The notes beneath the pieces are model-generated. The model was not told where the DNA came from. It saw nothing but the letters and a program-made list of their open reading frames with translations, and ran no database searches. Below, one piece after another: positions 17,014 through 24,723 of a DNA stretch of 64,000 nt. The stretch is from JBBWZH01 sp035544115 (GTDB lineage Bacteria; Actinomycetota; Actinomycetes; Mycobacteriales; CADCTP01). Made by a program: the position numbers and the translations under genes. How positions within the stretch are numbered: the stretch's first letter is position 1; every line of letters begins with the position of its first letter. The stretch is from positions 2,232,001-2,296,000 of the forward strand of contig OY970235.1 in assembly GCA_963714145.1 (NCBI GenBank), read 5' to 3'.

Positions 17014-18243
17014 ATGTCGAACAGCGATGAGGACCACGCCGACGATCAGGCACCCGGTGAACGGCTGCGGAGACTGCGCCGTTGGCGCGGCATGGAACAA
17101 GCCGCACTCGCCAATCTGGTTGGCCGTTCGCAGAGCTGGCTGAGCAAGGTCGAGTCCGGCACGACGCCGCTGCTACGCACCGTTGACGTTGAGGCGCTGG
17201 CGAGCGTCCTGCAAGTGCACCCGGACGAGCTGACCGGTCGCCCACACCGGTCGTCGGGGGGCAAGCCGAGTCACGACGTTGACGTGATGGTTCCGGCGAT
17301 CCGCCGCGCGCTGGTCGACGTGGTGCCCGACGGTCGCCCGGTTCCGGTGGCCGAGTTGAGCCGGCGCGTGCAGACCGCCATCGCCTCGATGTGGCGCACC
17401 GGGTCGATGGGTGAGCTGGCCGCGCAACTTCCGGCGCTGCTGAGAGCCGTACGGCTGGCCGCGGAGTCCAGCGGCGGCGAGGACGACCACGCCCAATCGC
17501 TGCAACTGCTCGCCGTGACGACCTCCACCGCGTTCCCGCTGCTCAAGCACTGCGGGCACGTGGACCTGGCGCTGCTCACCGAGAAGATGTGCGCGTCGGC
17601 AGCAGCCGAGCTGGACGATCCCGTCTGGCGCGCCTACGCCGGCATCCGTCGCAGCCACTCGCTCATCCCGGTCAATGCTCCGGACCGGGCCTTGGTCATC
17701 TCCCGGGAGGCGGCCGACCTGGTCGAGCCGTACGTCGGGAGCAGCGACGCGGCCCGGCGGGTGTACGGGTTCGCGCACCTGGTCAGCGCGGTCTGGGCGG
17801 CGCAGTCCTACCTCGCCGACGACGCCGAGCAGCACCTGCGGGAGGCCGACCGCACCGCGGCCACCGTGGCCGACGGCGACTTCTGGGACCTGTTCTTCGG
17901 CCCGACGAACGCCGCCATCCACCGGACCCAGGTCGCGGCCACGCTGGGGCGTGGTGACGAGCTTCCGGCCCTGGCCGCTGGGATCGACGAGGCCGCCGTC
18001 CCCGGTGCTGTCCAGCGCTGCTATCTGCACACGAACATCGCCCTGGGGCTCGCGCAGGTCCGCGGCCGCGCCGACGACGCGGTGCGAGAACTACGGGTGG
18101 CTGAGGAGATCGCCCCGATGCGGCTGCGTACGCGCTCGGCGATCGTGCCCGGTCTGGTCATGCAGCTTCTCGGCAAGCCGATGCGGGCCTCGTCGCTGCG
18201 GGAGCTTCGCGGACTCGCGTACCGGGTCGGCATCGGCGCGTAG
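17014..18243 (+). CDS. XRE-family helix-turn-helix regulator with C-terminal TPR-like domain
   Basis: A 409-residue cytoplasmic regulator. Residues about 15-70 are an HTH_3/HTH_31 domain (RLRRLRRWRGMEQAALANLV, SQSWLSKVESG). The rest is alpha-helical, with TPR-like repeats such as ALVISREAADLVEPYVG and ADDAEQHLREADRTAATVAD, a layout typical of streptomycete XRE regulators encoded next to small biosynthetic clusters. ATG 17014 is used; an in-frame GTG at 17008 would add two residues. TACAGT at about 16971 could be a -10 element. It precedes five co-oriented genes (18300-23543), which are the likely regulon. The ligand is unknown. Confidence 0.85.
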   Translation: MSNSDEDHADDQAPGERLRRLRRWRGMEQAALANLVGRSQSWLSKVESGTTPLLRTVDVEALASVLQVHPDELTGRPHRSSGGKPSHDVDVMVPAIRRALVDVVPDGRPVPVAELSRRVQTAIASMWRTGSMGELAAQLPALLRAVRLAAESSGGEDDHAQSLQLLAVTTSTAFPLLKHCGHVDLALLTEKMCASAAAELDDPVWRAYAGIRRSHSLIPVNAPDRALVISREAADLVEPYVGSSDAARRVYGFAHLVSAVWAAQSYLADDAEQHLREADRTAATVADGDFWDLFFGPTNAAIHRTQVAATLGRGDELPALAAGIDEAAVPGAVQRCYLHTNIALGLAQVRGRADDAVRELRVAEEIAPMRLRTRSAIVPGLVMQLLGKPMRASSLRELRGLAYRVGIGA

Positions 18244-18299
18244 CCGGTCATATTCCATACGTAATACCGGCGCGGAGGCACGTCCTTACGGTTCCGCCC

Positions 18300-19466
18300 A
18301 TGGTCGAGCTGCGGGTTGCACAGAACGGCGACGAGTTCGCCCAGCGGGGGCGCCGGCAACCGTTCCTTGCACCTAACACCGCAGGAGCGACCGACGCCAC
18401 CCGGCGGTTCCCATACGGCGGGCTCAGCGGCGAGGTCCGACTGTTGATCACTGATCCACTGCATCCGGTTGTGGAGTGCACGGTAGGGCCGTTGAAGGCT
18501 TGGTATCCGGGTGGCCTGACCGTCTTCGGTGTCTCGCCTGTCGGCGGCGCGGTGCCCCCGCCGTCCCTGGAGAGGGTGCTCGTCTGTCCCGCGACGGATG
18601 ATGCCCGCTTCCCCTCGGCGCTCGCCGAACTGATCGGCCGCTATCGGATCGATGTCGTGTTGCCCTGGACTGATGCGGACGCCCTGGTTGTCTCGCGCCA
18701 TGCGCCGGAGTTGACTGCCGTGGGCGCCCAGGTCGCCTGTGCCCCAGCGGCCCTGGTGCGGCTGGCGTGCGACAAGTGGGCGACGTTGCGGAGGTTGGCA
18801 GAGCTGGGTGTGCCGGTCCCGGCGACCTACCTGGCGCGATCGGCGGGTGAGTTGGCGGACGCCGCTGGAGAGCTGGGTTACCCGGCCCGGTCGCTGATGG
18901 TGAAACCGCGGGGTCTTGCCGGTGGTCGGGGGGTCTGGTCGGTCCGGTCCACTGTGGACTTGACCTGCACCAGCCCTCGTCCCCGGCTGCCGCTGGAGGC
19001 TATCCACGCAGCAGTGTCCATGATGGACGGTCCGGTCGAGATTCTGGTCCAGGAAGAGGTTCCCGGCGTGGACATCAGCGTCGACGTCCTCGCCGTTGAC
19101 GGCAAGATCGCTGGGCTTGCGGCGCGGACGCGGACGGAAGTGCTCGGCGGCTTGTGTGTGCAGGGCACGGTGGCGCCGGGTTGGCCCGAACTCGATCAGA
19201 CGGTCGAGCGGGTGATAGCCGGTCTGGGCTGGTCGCAGCTGGCGAACGTGCAACTGATCGCCGACCCCGGCACCGGCGCGGTCAAGGTCTACGAGATCAA
19301 CGGCCGGGCCGCAGGCTCGCTCGGTCTGAGCTCGCATGCCGGTGTTGACCTGCTGGCGACGGCGCTTGAGTACGCCCGGTCCGGCAGACTGCCGGAGCGG
19401 TCGCTCCGGGTCGGGGCCGCGGTGGGGTTCCGCCGGTACTGGCAGGACCTGACATGGCCGCTGTGA
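18300..19466 (+). CDS. ATP-grasp ligase (carbamoyl-phosphate-synthase-like)
   Basis: A 388-residue ATP-grasp enzyme that would join a carboxylate to an amine or other nucleophile. After the N-terminal Rossmann-like part (RLLITD, VFGVSPVGG, IDVVLPWTDADAL) come the ATP-grasp elements: ACDKWATLRRLAELGVPVP, SLMVKPRGLAGGRGVWSV (ATP-binding Lys and Gly-rich loop), ILVQEEVPGVDISVDVLAVD and VKVYEINGRAAGS (metal-binding Glu/Asn). The first 45 residues after ATG 18300 look unlike the family, and TTG 18444, 8 nt after a GAGG, is a credible alternative start. Its last 13 bp overlap the PLP-enzyme gene, so the two are coupled. The substrate cannot be read from sequence. Confidence 0.85.
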   Translation: MVELRVAQNGDEFAQRGRRQPFLAPNTAGATDATRRFPYGGLSGEVRLLITDPLHPVVECTVGPLKAWYPGGLTVFGVSPVGGAVPPPSLERVLVCPATDDARFPSALAELIGRYRIDVVLPWTDADALVVSRHAPELTAVGAQVACAPAALVRLACDKWATLRRLAELGVPVPATYLARSAGELADAAGELGYPARSLMVKPRGLAGGRGVWSVRSTVDLTCTSPRPRLPLEAIHAAVSMMDGPVEILVQEEVPGVDISVDVLAVDGKIAGLAARTRTEVLGGLCVQGTVAPGWPELDQTVERVIAGLGWSQLANVQLIADPGTGAVKVYEINGRAAGSLGLSSHAGVDLLATALEYARSGRLPERSLRVGAAVGFRRYWQDLTWPL

Positions 19467-20359
19467 ACCTGACTGCGGACCTGGCCGACCTCACCGAATG
19501 GGTGGGCGACGCGCCGCCATCGGCTCGGGTAACCGTGCTGGACGAGACCGGCGGCGGACGCCGCTGCCACAAGCAGCGCGCCGCCGATGCCGTCGTTCTG
19601 ACTGCCGCCGCGGCCGGTCACGCGCAGGTGACGGCTGGCTCGTGCGGCAACTACGGTGTCGCACTGGCCGTGGCCGCCACGCGTCTGGACCTGGCTGCCA
19701 TCATCGTCGTCCCGACGTCGTACGGGCAGGCCGACACACGCCGGATGCGTGACCTCGGCGCGCAGGTGATCCCGTCCGGCGATACCTACGAGGATGCCGT
19801 CGCCGCCAGTCGGCGGCTCGCTGAGGGCGGTGGCGTGGCCGACGCCAATATCGATGGGCCGTTCGGCGCGGTCGCCGCCGCCGCCCTCGGCGAGATCGTC
19901 ACTGGGCTCGACGCCATTGCAGGCGGGCCACCAGTTGGGCTCTGGGTGCCGATGGGCAACGGCACGACGGTAACCGCGGTTGCTGAGGCGATCCGGCGGC
20001 GAGGCTGGGCTACCCGCGTCTTCGGCGCGTCCAGCTCGGGAAACAACTCGGTCCTCCACTCATGGCCGTCCCGCCAGCACCGCCCGATCTCGCCGAGCAT
20101 CCTCACTCCGACCGCGACGAACGAGCCGCTGGTCAACTGGGACGCCCTGCACGGTCAGCAGGCGCTGGACCTCCTGCACGCGACGGCCGGCAGGGCCGTC
20201 GCGGTGACCGATACGCAGCTTGAATCGGCACGTCGCACCCTGCGCCGGGCCGGCTTCACCACCTCGCCGGCGGGCGCGGCCGGGCTCGCCGCGTTGCTGC
20301 TCGCATCGGCGGGCACCGGTCTGACAGGGGGTAGTCATGTGGCAGTCTTGACCGGCTGA
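19454..20359 (+). CDS. Fold-type II PLP-dependent enzyme (threonine synthase/cysteine synthase-like)
   Basis: A 301-residue pyridoxal-phosphate enzyme of the tryptophan synthase beta superfamily, overlapping the ATP-grasp gene by 13 bp. Recognisable parts are the Schiff-base lysine in RRCHKQRA (Lys40), the substrate loop GSCGNYG (63-69, equivalent to SxGNhG), IIVVPTSYGQADTRRMRDLG and the phosphate-binding GNGTTVTAV. It is shorter than threonine synthase (usually over 350 residues), so a beta-replacement or elimination on a serine/threonine-type substrate is as likely. With the ATP-grasp partner it could form and then ligate an unusual amino acid. That pathway is inference. Confidence 0.82.
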   Translation: MAAVNLTADLADLTEWVGDAPPSARVTVLDETGGGRRCHKQRAADAVVLTAAAAGHAQVTAGSCGNYGVALAVAATRLDLAAIIVVPTSYGQADTRRMRDLGAQVIPSGDTYEDAVAASRRLAEGGGVADANIDGPFGAVAAAALGEIVTGLDAIAGGPPVGLWVPMGNGTTVTAVAEAIRRRGWATRVFGASSSGNNSVLHSWPSRQHRPISPSILTPTATNEPLVNWDALHGQQALDLLHATAGRAVAVTDTQLESARRTLRRAGFTTSPAGAAGLAALLLASAGTGLTGGSHVAVLTG

Positions 20360-20450
20360 GAACGGCCCCGTGGGCCGCCAGCGGAGCACGGCCGGGCCAC
20401 CGACGTTCGGCGCCGGACGTAGCGATTCAACCCTGGAAGGAAGGTTTCTC

Positions 20451-21470
20451 GTGTCCACGTCGATCTTGGTGACCGGCGCAGCCGGGTTCATCGGCTCCAA
20501 CTTCACCCGGTACTGGGCCACCCAGCACCCAGACGACCGCATCGTCGCGCTCGACGCGCTGACCTACGCCGGGTGCCGGGAAAACCTGAACGACCTCGGC
20601 AGCCGCGTCGCGTTCGTGCACGCCGACATCCGGGACCAGCCGGCGATCGAAGCCGCCCTTCGCGAGCACTCGGTGGACATTGTGGTCAACTTCGCCGCCG
20701 AGTCGCACAACAGCTACGCGATCGTCCGGCCCGGGGAGTTCTTCTCCACCAACGTGCTGGGCACGCAAACGTTGCTGGAGGCCGCTCGGCGGGTTGGGAT
20801 GGGCCGGTTCCACCACATCAGCACCTGCGAGGTCTACGGCGACATGGACCTCGACGACCCCGGCGCGTTCACCGAGTCCTCGCCCTACCGGCCCCGGACG
20901 CCGTACAACGCGGCCAAGGCCGGCGGTGACCACGCCGTGCGCGCCTACCACCACACGTACGACCTGCCGGTCACGATCACGAACTGCTCGAACAACTACG
21001 GCCCCTACCAGTTCCCGGAAAAGGTCATCCCGCTGTTCATCACGCGCGCGCTGCAGGACCAGCCGCTGCCGCTGTACGCCTCGACCGCCAACCGGCGGGA
21101 GTGGCTGCACGTCGACGACCACTGCCGCGCGGTCGAAGCCGTCCTCGACCGCGGCACGATCGGGGAGACCTACCACGTCGGCTCCGGCTTCGAGGCCGAC
21201 ATCACCACCATCGCCGACACCGTGCTCGCCGAACTCGGCCTGCCCGACACGCTCAAGACGATCGTCCCGGACCGGCCCTCACACGACCGCCGGTACCTGC
21301 TGGACTCCACCAAGCTGCGCACCGAGCTGGGCTGGGCGCCGCAGGTCGGCTGGGCCGACGGCATGAAGGCCACCGTCGCCTGGTACCGCGACAACGAAGC
21401 CTGGTGGCGCCCGCTGCTCGACCGGCGCCCGGTCGACGAGAGCGCCACCGACTGGCAGCAGCCCCAGTAA
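20451..21470 (+). CDS. dTDP-glucose 4,6-dehydratase-like extended SDR enzyme
   Basis: A 339-residue NAD-dependent sugar-nucleotide enzyme. GTG 20451 follows GGAAGGAAGG at good spacing. The NAD loop GAAGFIG (9-15), ALTYAG, FAAESHNS, YxxxK (Tyr152, Lys156 in PYNAAKAG) and the very typical CSNNYGPYQFPEKVIPLFI all place it with RmlB-type dehydratases. The catalytic triad segment, normally STDEVYG, reads STCEVYG here: Asp is replaced by Cys at position 126 while Thr and Glu remain. This may alter proton transfer or mark a subfamily with another sugar substrate. No rmlA, rmlC or rmlD is nearby, so it is not a standard rhamnose operon. Confidence 0.85.
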   Translation: MSTSILVTGAAGFIGSNFTRYWATQHPDDRIVALDALTYAGCRENLNDLGSRVAFVHADIRDQPAIEAALREHSVDIVVNFAAESHNSYAIVRPGEFFSTNVLGTQTLLEAARRVGMGRFHHISTCEVYGDMDLDDPGAFTESSPYRPRTPYNAAKAGGDHAVRAYHHTYDLPVTITNCSNNYGPYQFPEKVIPLFITRALQDQPLPLYASTANRREWLHVDDHCRAVEAVLDRGTIGETYHVGSGFEADITTIADTVLAELGLPDTLKTIVPDRPSHDRRYLLDSTKLRTELGWAPQVGWADGMKATVAWYRDNEAWWRPLLDRRPVDESATDWQQPQ

Positions 21471-21483
21471 CCGGAACGATGAC

Positions 21484-22542
21484 ATGACGCCGGCTGTGAC
21501 CGACCCGGCAACCTGGATCGATCACAGCTGGCTCATCACCGGCACCGGCGTGCTGTTCTGCATCGCCGGCAGCACCCACACCACCAGCGCCGTCGCCGGC
21601 TGCGCCTACTACCTGCGCGACAACGTCGCCGCCGATATCAGTAGCCGCCTCGGCCTCGCCCCGGCGCGATCCGACCGCGGGCTGACCTACGCCGGAGCCA
21701 CCTACCGCAAGCTGCCCGACCTCGCATCGGCGACCGGGTGGCCGGCGCTGCACGCCGGCCTGCACCGCCACGGCATCACCGCGCTGCCGTGGTCCCTGCT
21801 CGCCGCCGTCGACCCCAACCGTGCCGTCGCCCACCTCGACCCCCGCGACGCCGCACGGCAGGCCATCCAGCCGCCCCTACACCGCCACCAGTGCGGGCAC
21901 ACCGTCCTCCGCCGTCTGCTTGCCGACCTCGACCGACCCGGCAACGGCGGCGGCGTACTCGGGCTGACCGGCAGCGCCGCGCTCGACCCCGCGCGCCTGT
22001 GCACCGCACCCGATCTCGACCTGCTGACCTACCCCGATCTCGACCTCACCGCGCTCACCGACGCCATCCACGCTAGCGGCGGCCGGTACCTCGCCGACCT
22101 GCCACCCGACGACCGCCGCCTGTCCGCCTATACCGCGTCCCGATTCCTGCCCGCCAGCCCGCGCGCCGCCGAAGCCCGCGCCCGGTTGTGGTCCCGCCGC
22201 CACGACGTCGCCTGGATCGGCAACCTCCGGCTCGACCTCACCCCCGTCCCCGACCACGCCCAGACCGCCGACCGCCTGCCTTACACCGCCGCCGACCTCG
22301 GCCCGATCACCACCACCCTCACCCTCGACATGGTCAGCCCCGGCTACCCCGCCCAGCTCACCGGCCGCACCCGGAACGGCGACCGGCTCGCCGTGCTCGT
22401 CACCGCCCGCGGCTACGACAGCGTGCTTCGGCCGAGCGACCGCATCCACCTCGCCGGCCGCCTGCACGCACACCCCGGCGAAGCCCCGTTCGCCTCCGTC
22501 GATGACCACCCCGGCCATCACCTCCACTTGGAGCCACCATGA
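21484..22542 (+). CDS. Unrecognised protein with possible nucleotidyltransferase motif
   Basis: A 352-residue soluble protein, ATG 21484, 13 bp after the dehydratase. I do not recognise the whole protein. The segment VLGLTGSAALDP followed by PDLDLLTYPDLDL resembles the GS...DxD active-site pattern of the polymerase-beta-like nucleotidyltransferase fold, and the N-terminal part has a helix-rich region with several His and Cys. The C-terminal 80 residues are beta-rich (RLAVLVTARGYDSVL, SDRIHLAGRLHAH) and might be an OB-like fold. It overlaps the next gene by 4 bp (ATGA), so it belongs to the cluster. The codons are strongly C-ending, unlike the ATP-grasp gene upstream. Confidence 0.6.
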   Translation: MTPAVTDPATWIDHSWLITGTGVLFCIAGSTHTTSAVAGCAYYLRDNVAADISSRLGLAPARSDRGLTYAGATYRKLPDLASATGWPALHAGLHRHGITALPWSLLAAVDPNRAVAHLDPRDAARQAIQPPLHRHQCGHTVLRRLLADLDRPGNGGGVLGLTGSAALDPARLCTAPDLDLLTYPDLDLTALTDAIHASGGRYLADLPPDDRRLSAYTASRFLPASPRAAEARARLWSRRHDVAWIGNLRLDLTPVPDHAQTADRLPYTAADLGPITTTLTLDMVSPGYPAQLTGRTRNGDRLAVLVTARGYDSVLRPSDRIHLAGRLHAHPGEAPFASVDDHPGHHLHLEPP

Positions 22543-23543
22543 TCAATACCGTTGTTGTCGGCGCCGGCAAATGGGCCGTTGAATGCTGGTTGCCGTTGCT
22601 GACCGAACAAGCCGACCGGTACGCCGTCCGCGCCGTGGTCGACCAGCGACCCGAGGCCGCTGACGCGCTCGCCGCCGCGTTCGGTCTCAGCCCCGACCGC
22701 GCCTACCCGAATGTGACCACCGCACTCGACCACACACCCGACTTGGACGCAGGCATCGTGCTCACCGCCCCCGAGCAGCACGCCCCCGTGATCATCACCC
22801 TTGCCGAACACCGCCTGAACGTGCTGACAGAAAAGCCGCTTGCCACCACCCGCGACGAGGTCACCGCAATTGTCCGCGCCGTGGACCTGCACGGCGTCAA
22901 GGTCGCCGTCGTCCAGAACTACCGCTACGAAACCCGCATCCAGCGTTTCCGCGAGCTACTCCACAGCGGCCAGTACGGCGACCTGTCCCACCTCGTCGCC
23001 CGCTTCGCCGCCGACTACCGCAAGCCCGAATCCTGGGACGTCGGCGACGCACACCACATGCCCGACCCGCTCCTCATCGAAGGCGCCATCCACCACGTCG
23101 ACATGATCCGCTACCTCAGCGGCCACGAAATCGCCAGCGTCACCGCCATGACCCGCAACCCACCCTGGTCATCCTTCGCCGGCCCCGCCGTCGCAGGCAT
23201 CCTGCTCCGCCTCGACAACGACGCCATCGCCATCTACGAAGGCACCCTGCTCGCCGCCGGAGAACAACGCCGCTGGCACCGCGAGCAGTACCGCGCCGAA
23301 TGCGCCAACGCCACCATCACCCTCCGCGCCGACACCATCGACATCCACGGCACTGGCCGACACACCACCCTCCCCACCCCCGCCGACCACCCCCGCCACG
23401 GCCACCGCCGCATCACCACCGACTTCGCCGCCTGGCTCGCCGGCGGCCCACCCCCCGACACCCACCTCGCCGACAACCTCCACAGCATCACCGCCGTCTT
23501 CGCCGCCCAACGCGCCGCCGAAGCCATGTCGCACAGCGCCTGA
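22539..23543 (+). CDS. Gfo/Idh/MocA-family oxidoreductase
   Basis: A 334-residue NAD(P)-dependent sugar or cyclitol dehydrogenase. ATG 22539 overlaps the preceding stop. The Rossmann start VVVGAGKWAVECWLPLL, the NAD-contact VVDQRPEAADALAAAFG, the EKP motif in LNVLTEKPLATTRDE and the C-terminal domain with HHVDMIRYLSG are standard for the family. The usual first glycine motif GxGxxG is GAGKWA, with the last Gly replaced by Ala. Next to a sugar-nucleotide dehydratase it may oxidise or aminate-prepare a sugar intermediate. It ends the co-oriented cluster. Confidence 0.85.
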   Translation: MINTVVVGAGKWAVECWLPLLTEQADRYAVRAVVDQRPEAADALAAAFGLSPDRAYPNVTTALDHTPDLDAGIVLTAPEQHAPVIITLAEHRLNVLTEKPLATTRDEVTAIVRAVDLHGVKVAVVQNYRYETRIQRFRELLHSGQYGDLSHLVARFAADYRKPESWDVGDAHHMPDPLLIEGAIHHVDMIRYLSGHEIASVTAMTRNPPWSSFAGPAVAGILLRLDNDAIAIYEGTLLAAGEQRRWHREQYRAECANATITLRADTIDIHGTGRHTTLPTPADHPRHGHRRITTDFAAWLAGGPPPDTHLADNLHSITAVFAAQRAAEAMSHSA

Positions 23544-23973
23544 GCTGCCAGTCTTCCCAGCGCAGTGGGCAGACGACCTGGCGCAAGCCCGGGTCGACGC
23601 AGCCGGAGAAGCCCGTGCGCTCATGGCGACTATTGCCGTCCCACGCGAGCCAGCTCATCTCAACCAGCGTGTTCTTCAACGCCTCGGCGATGCGCGGTTG
23701 CTGCTAGAGCAATTCCGGCCGGTAGGGCGGCCTCCGCCGCGCTGCCCTGCTGCTGCACCGGCCCTGTGGCTATCGGGCACCGCCGTTGCTGCCGGGACGG
23801 CCCATCGCGACCGGGGACCCTCGCCTGGACAACCAGTTCACTACTGGTGGCCGCGGGTTGTCGACGGAGTACAACTCGCCGGGTAATCACCTGTTCTGGT
23901 CGTGACGGATACGTTTCGGACGATTACGGTTGTTCGTGACTGCGGCAGACTTCTCTTGAGGGAGCGGAGCATC
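23544..23973. other. 430-bp gap, possible decayed coding remnant
   Basis: No intact gene is convincing here. Reading + frame from 23542 to the TAA at 23884-23886 gives an uninterrupted peptide containing PAQWADDLAQARVDAAGEAR, EPAHLNQRVLQRLGDARLLL and HYWWPRVVDGVQLAG. It has no good start except ATG 23623, and its codons (CAA, GCA, CCA, ATT) are unlike those of flanking genes. It could be the remnant of a longer gene. From 23887 to 23973 lies the probable promoter and RBS region of the GH12 gene. Confidence 0.35.
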
Positions 23974-24663
23974 GTGACCAGAGCAAGACTGTCCGCGGTT
24001 CTCGCCGTCGTCATCGGCATCCTGATCGTGACCGTCACCGGCGCCAACGCCGCCGTCTGGACGTCGTCGGACAAGTTCGGCCAGACCACGATCGGCAACT
24101 ACACCATCCGCAACGACGTCTGGGGCGGCGGCGCCGGCCCGCAGACGATCTGGGCCAACTCCGGCAGCAACTGGGGCCTCACCGCCAACCACCCGAACAC
24201 CGGCGGGGTCAAGGCGTACGGCCACTCGGCCCGCACGATCAACCGCCGGCTCAGCGCGATGACCCGGCTGTCGAGCAGCTTCAACGTGTCCGTGCCGGCC
24301 AGCGGCGCGTACACCACGGCGTACGACATCTGGGCCAACAACAACGCGTTCGAGGTCATGCTCTGGATGAACAAGACCGGCCCGGTCGGGCCGTTGGGCG
24401 CCAGGCAGACCAGCGCGAGTGTCGGTGGCCACAGCTGGGACGTGTTCAGCGGCTCGAACGGCGCCAACCAGGTGTTCTCGTTCGTCCGGCAGGGCAACAC
24501 GAGCTCGGCCACGGTCGATGTGCGGGCCGTGCTCAACTGGATCAGGTCCCGCGGCTGGTTCGGTGACGTCGTGGTCAGCGAGGTCCAGTTCGGCTTCGAG
24601 ATCACCTCGTCCGCCGGCGGCCTGAACTTCACCAGCAACAGCTACGGGGTCACCGCCGGCTGA
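23974..24663 (+). CDS. Secreted GH12 family endoglucanase/xyloglucanase
   Basis: A 229-residue exported glycoside hydrolase. GTG 23974 follows GAGGGAGCGG and starts a signal peptide ending TGANA (residue 26); an in-frame ATG upstream at 23902 would put extra sequence before it. The mature enzyme shows GH12 hallmarks: SNWGLTANHPN, AYDIWANNNAFEVMLWMNK with the probable nucleophile Glu127, and VSEVQFGFEITSS with the acid/base Glu209. The roughly 82-residue spacing of these glutamates agrees with characterised GH12 enzymes. The length equals a catalytic domain alone, with no carbohydrate-binding module. It would cleave beta-1,4-glucans outside the cell. Confidence 0.92.
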   Translation: MTRARLSAVLAVVIGILIVTVTGANAAVWTSSDKFGQTTIGNYTIRNDVWGGGAGPQTIWANSGSNWGLTANHPNTGGVKAYGHSARTINRRLSAMTRLSSSFNVSVPASGAYTTAYDIWANNNAFEVMLWMNKTGPVGPLGARQTSASVGGHSWDVFSGSNGANQVFSFVRQGNTSSATVDVRAVLNWIRSRGWFGDVVVSEVQFGFEITSSAGGLNFTSNSYGVTAG

Positions 24664-24672
24664 CGCGCGCCC

Positions 24673-24702
24673 GCCGGGCACGGTCCACCGACCGTGCCCG
24701 GC
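24673..24702. terminator. Bidirectional GC hairpin terminator
   Basis: A perfect 13-bp inverted repeat, GCCGGGCACGGTC, with a 4-nt CACC loop lies between the convergent GH12 gene (stop 24663) and the regulator ending at 24724. The symmetry and position fit a shared terminator. Confidence 0.8.
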
Positions 24703-24723
24703 CAGGGCCCGGCCGGCCGGGGA

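Noticed and set aside
16981..20337. Shared 12-mer CAGGGGGTAGTC upstream of the XRE gene and near the end of the PLP gene, considered as a common operator
   Set aside because: The second copy lies inside coding sequence, and exact 12-base repeats are expected by chance in a window of this size and composition.
23488..23679. Minus-strand peptide considered as a transposase fragment
   Set aside because: No DDE or HTH motif and no inverted repeats flank it; no insertion sequence can be supported.
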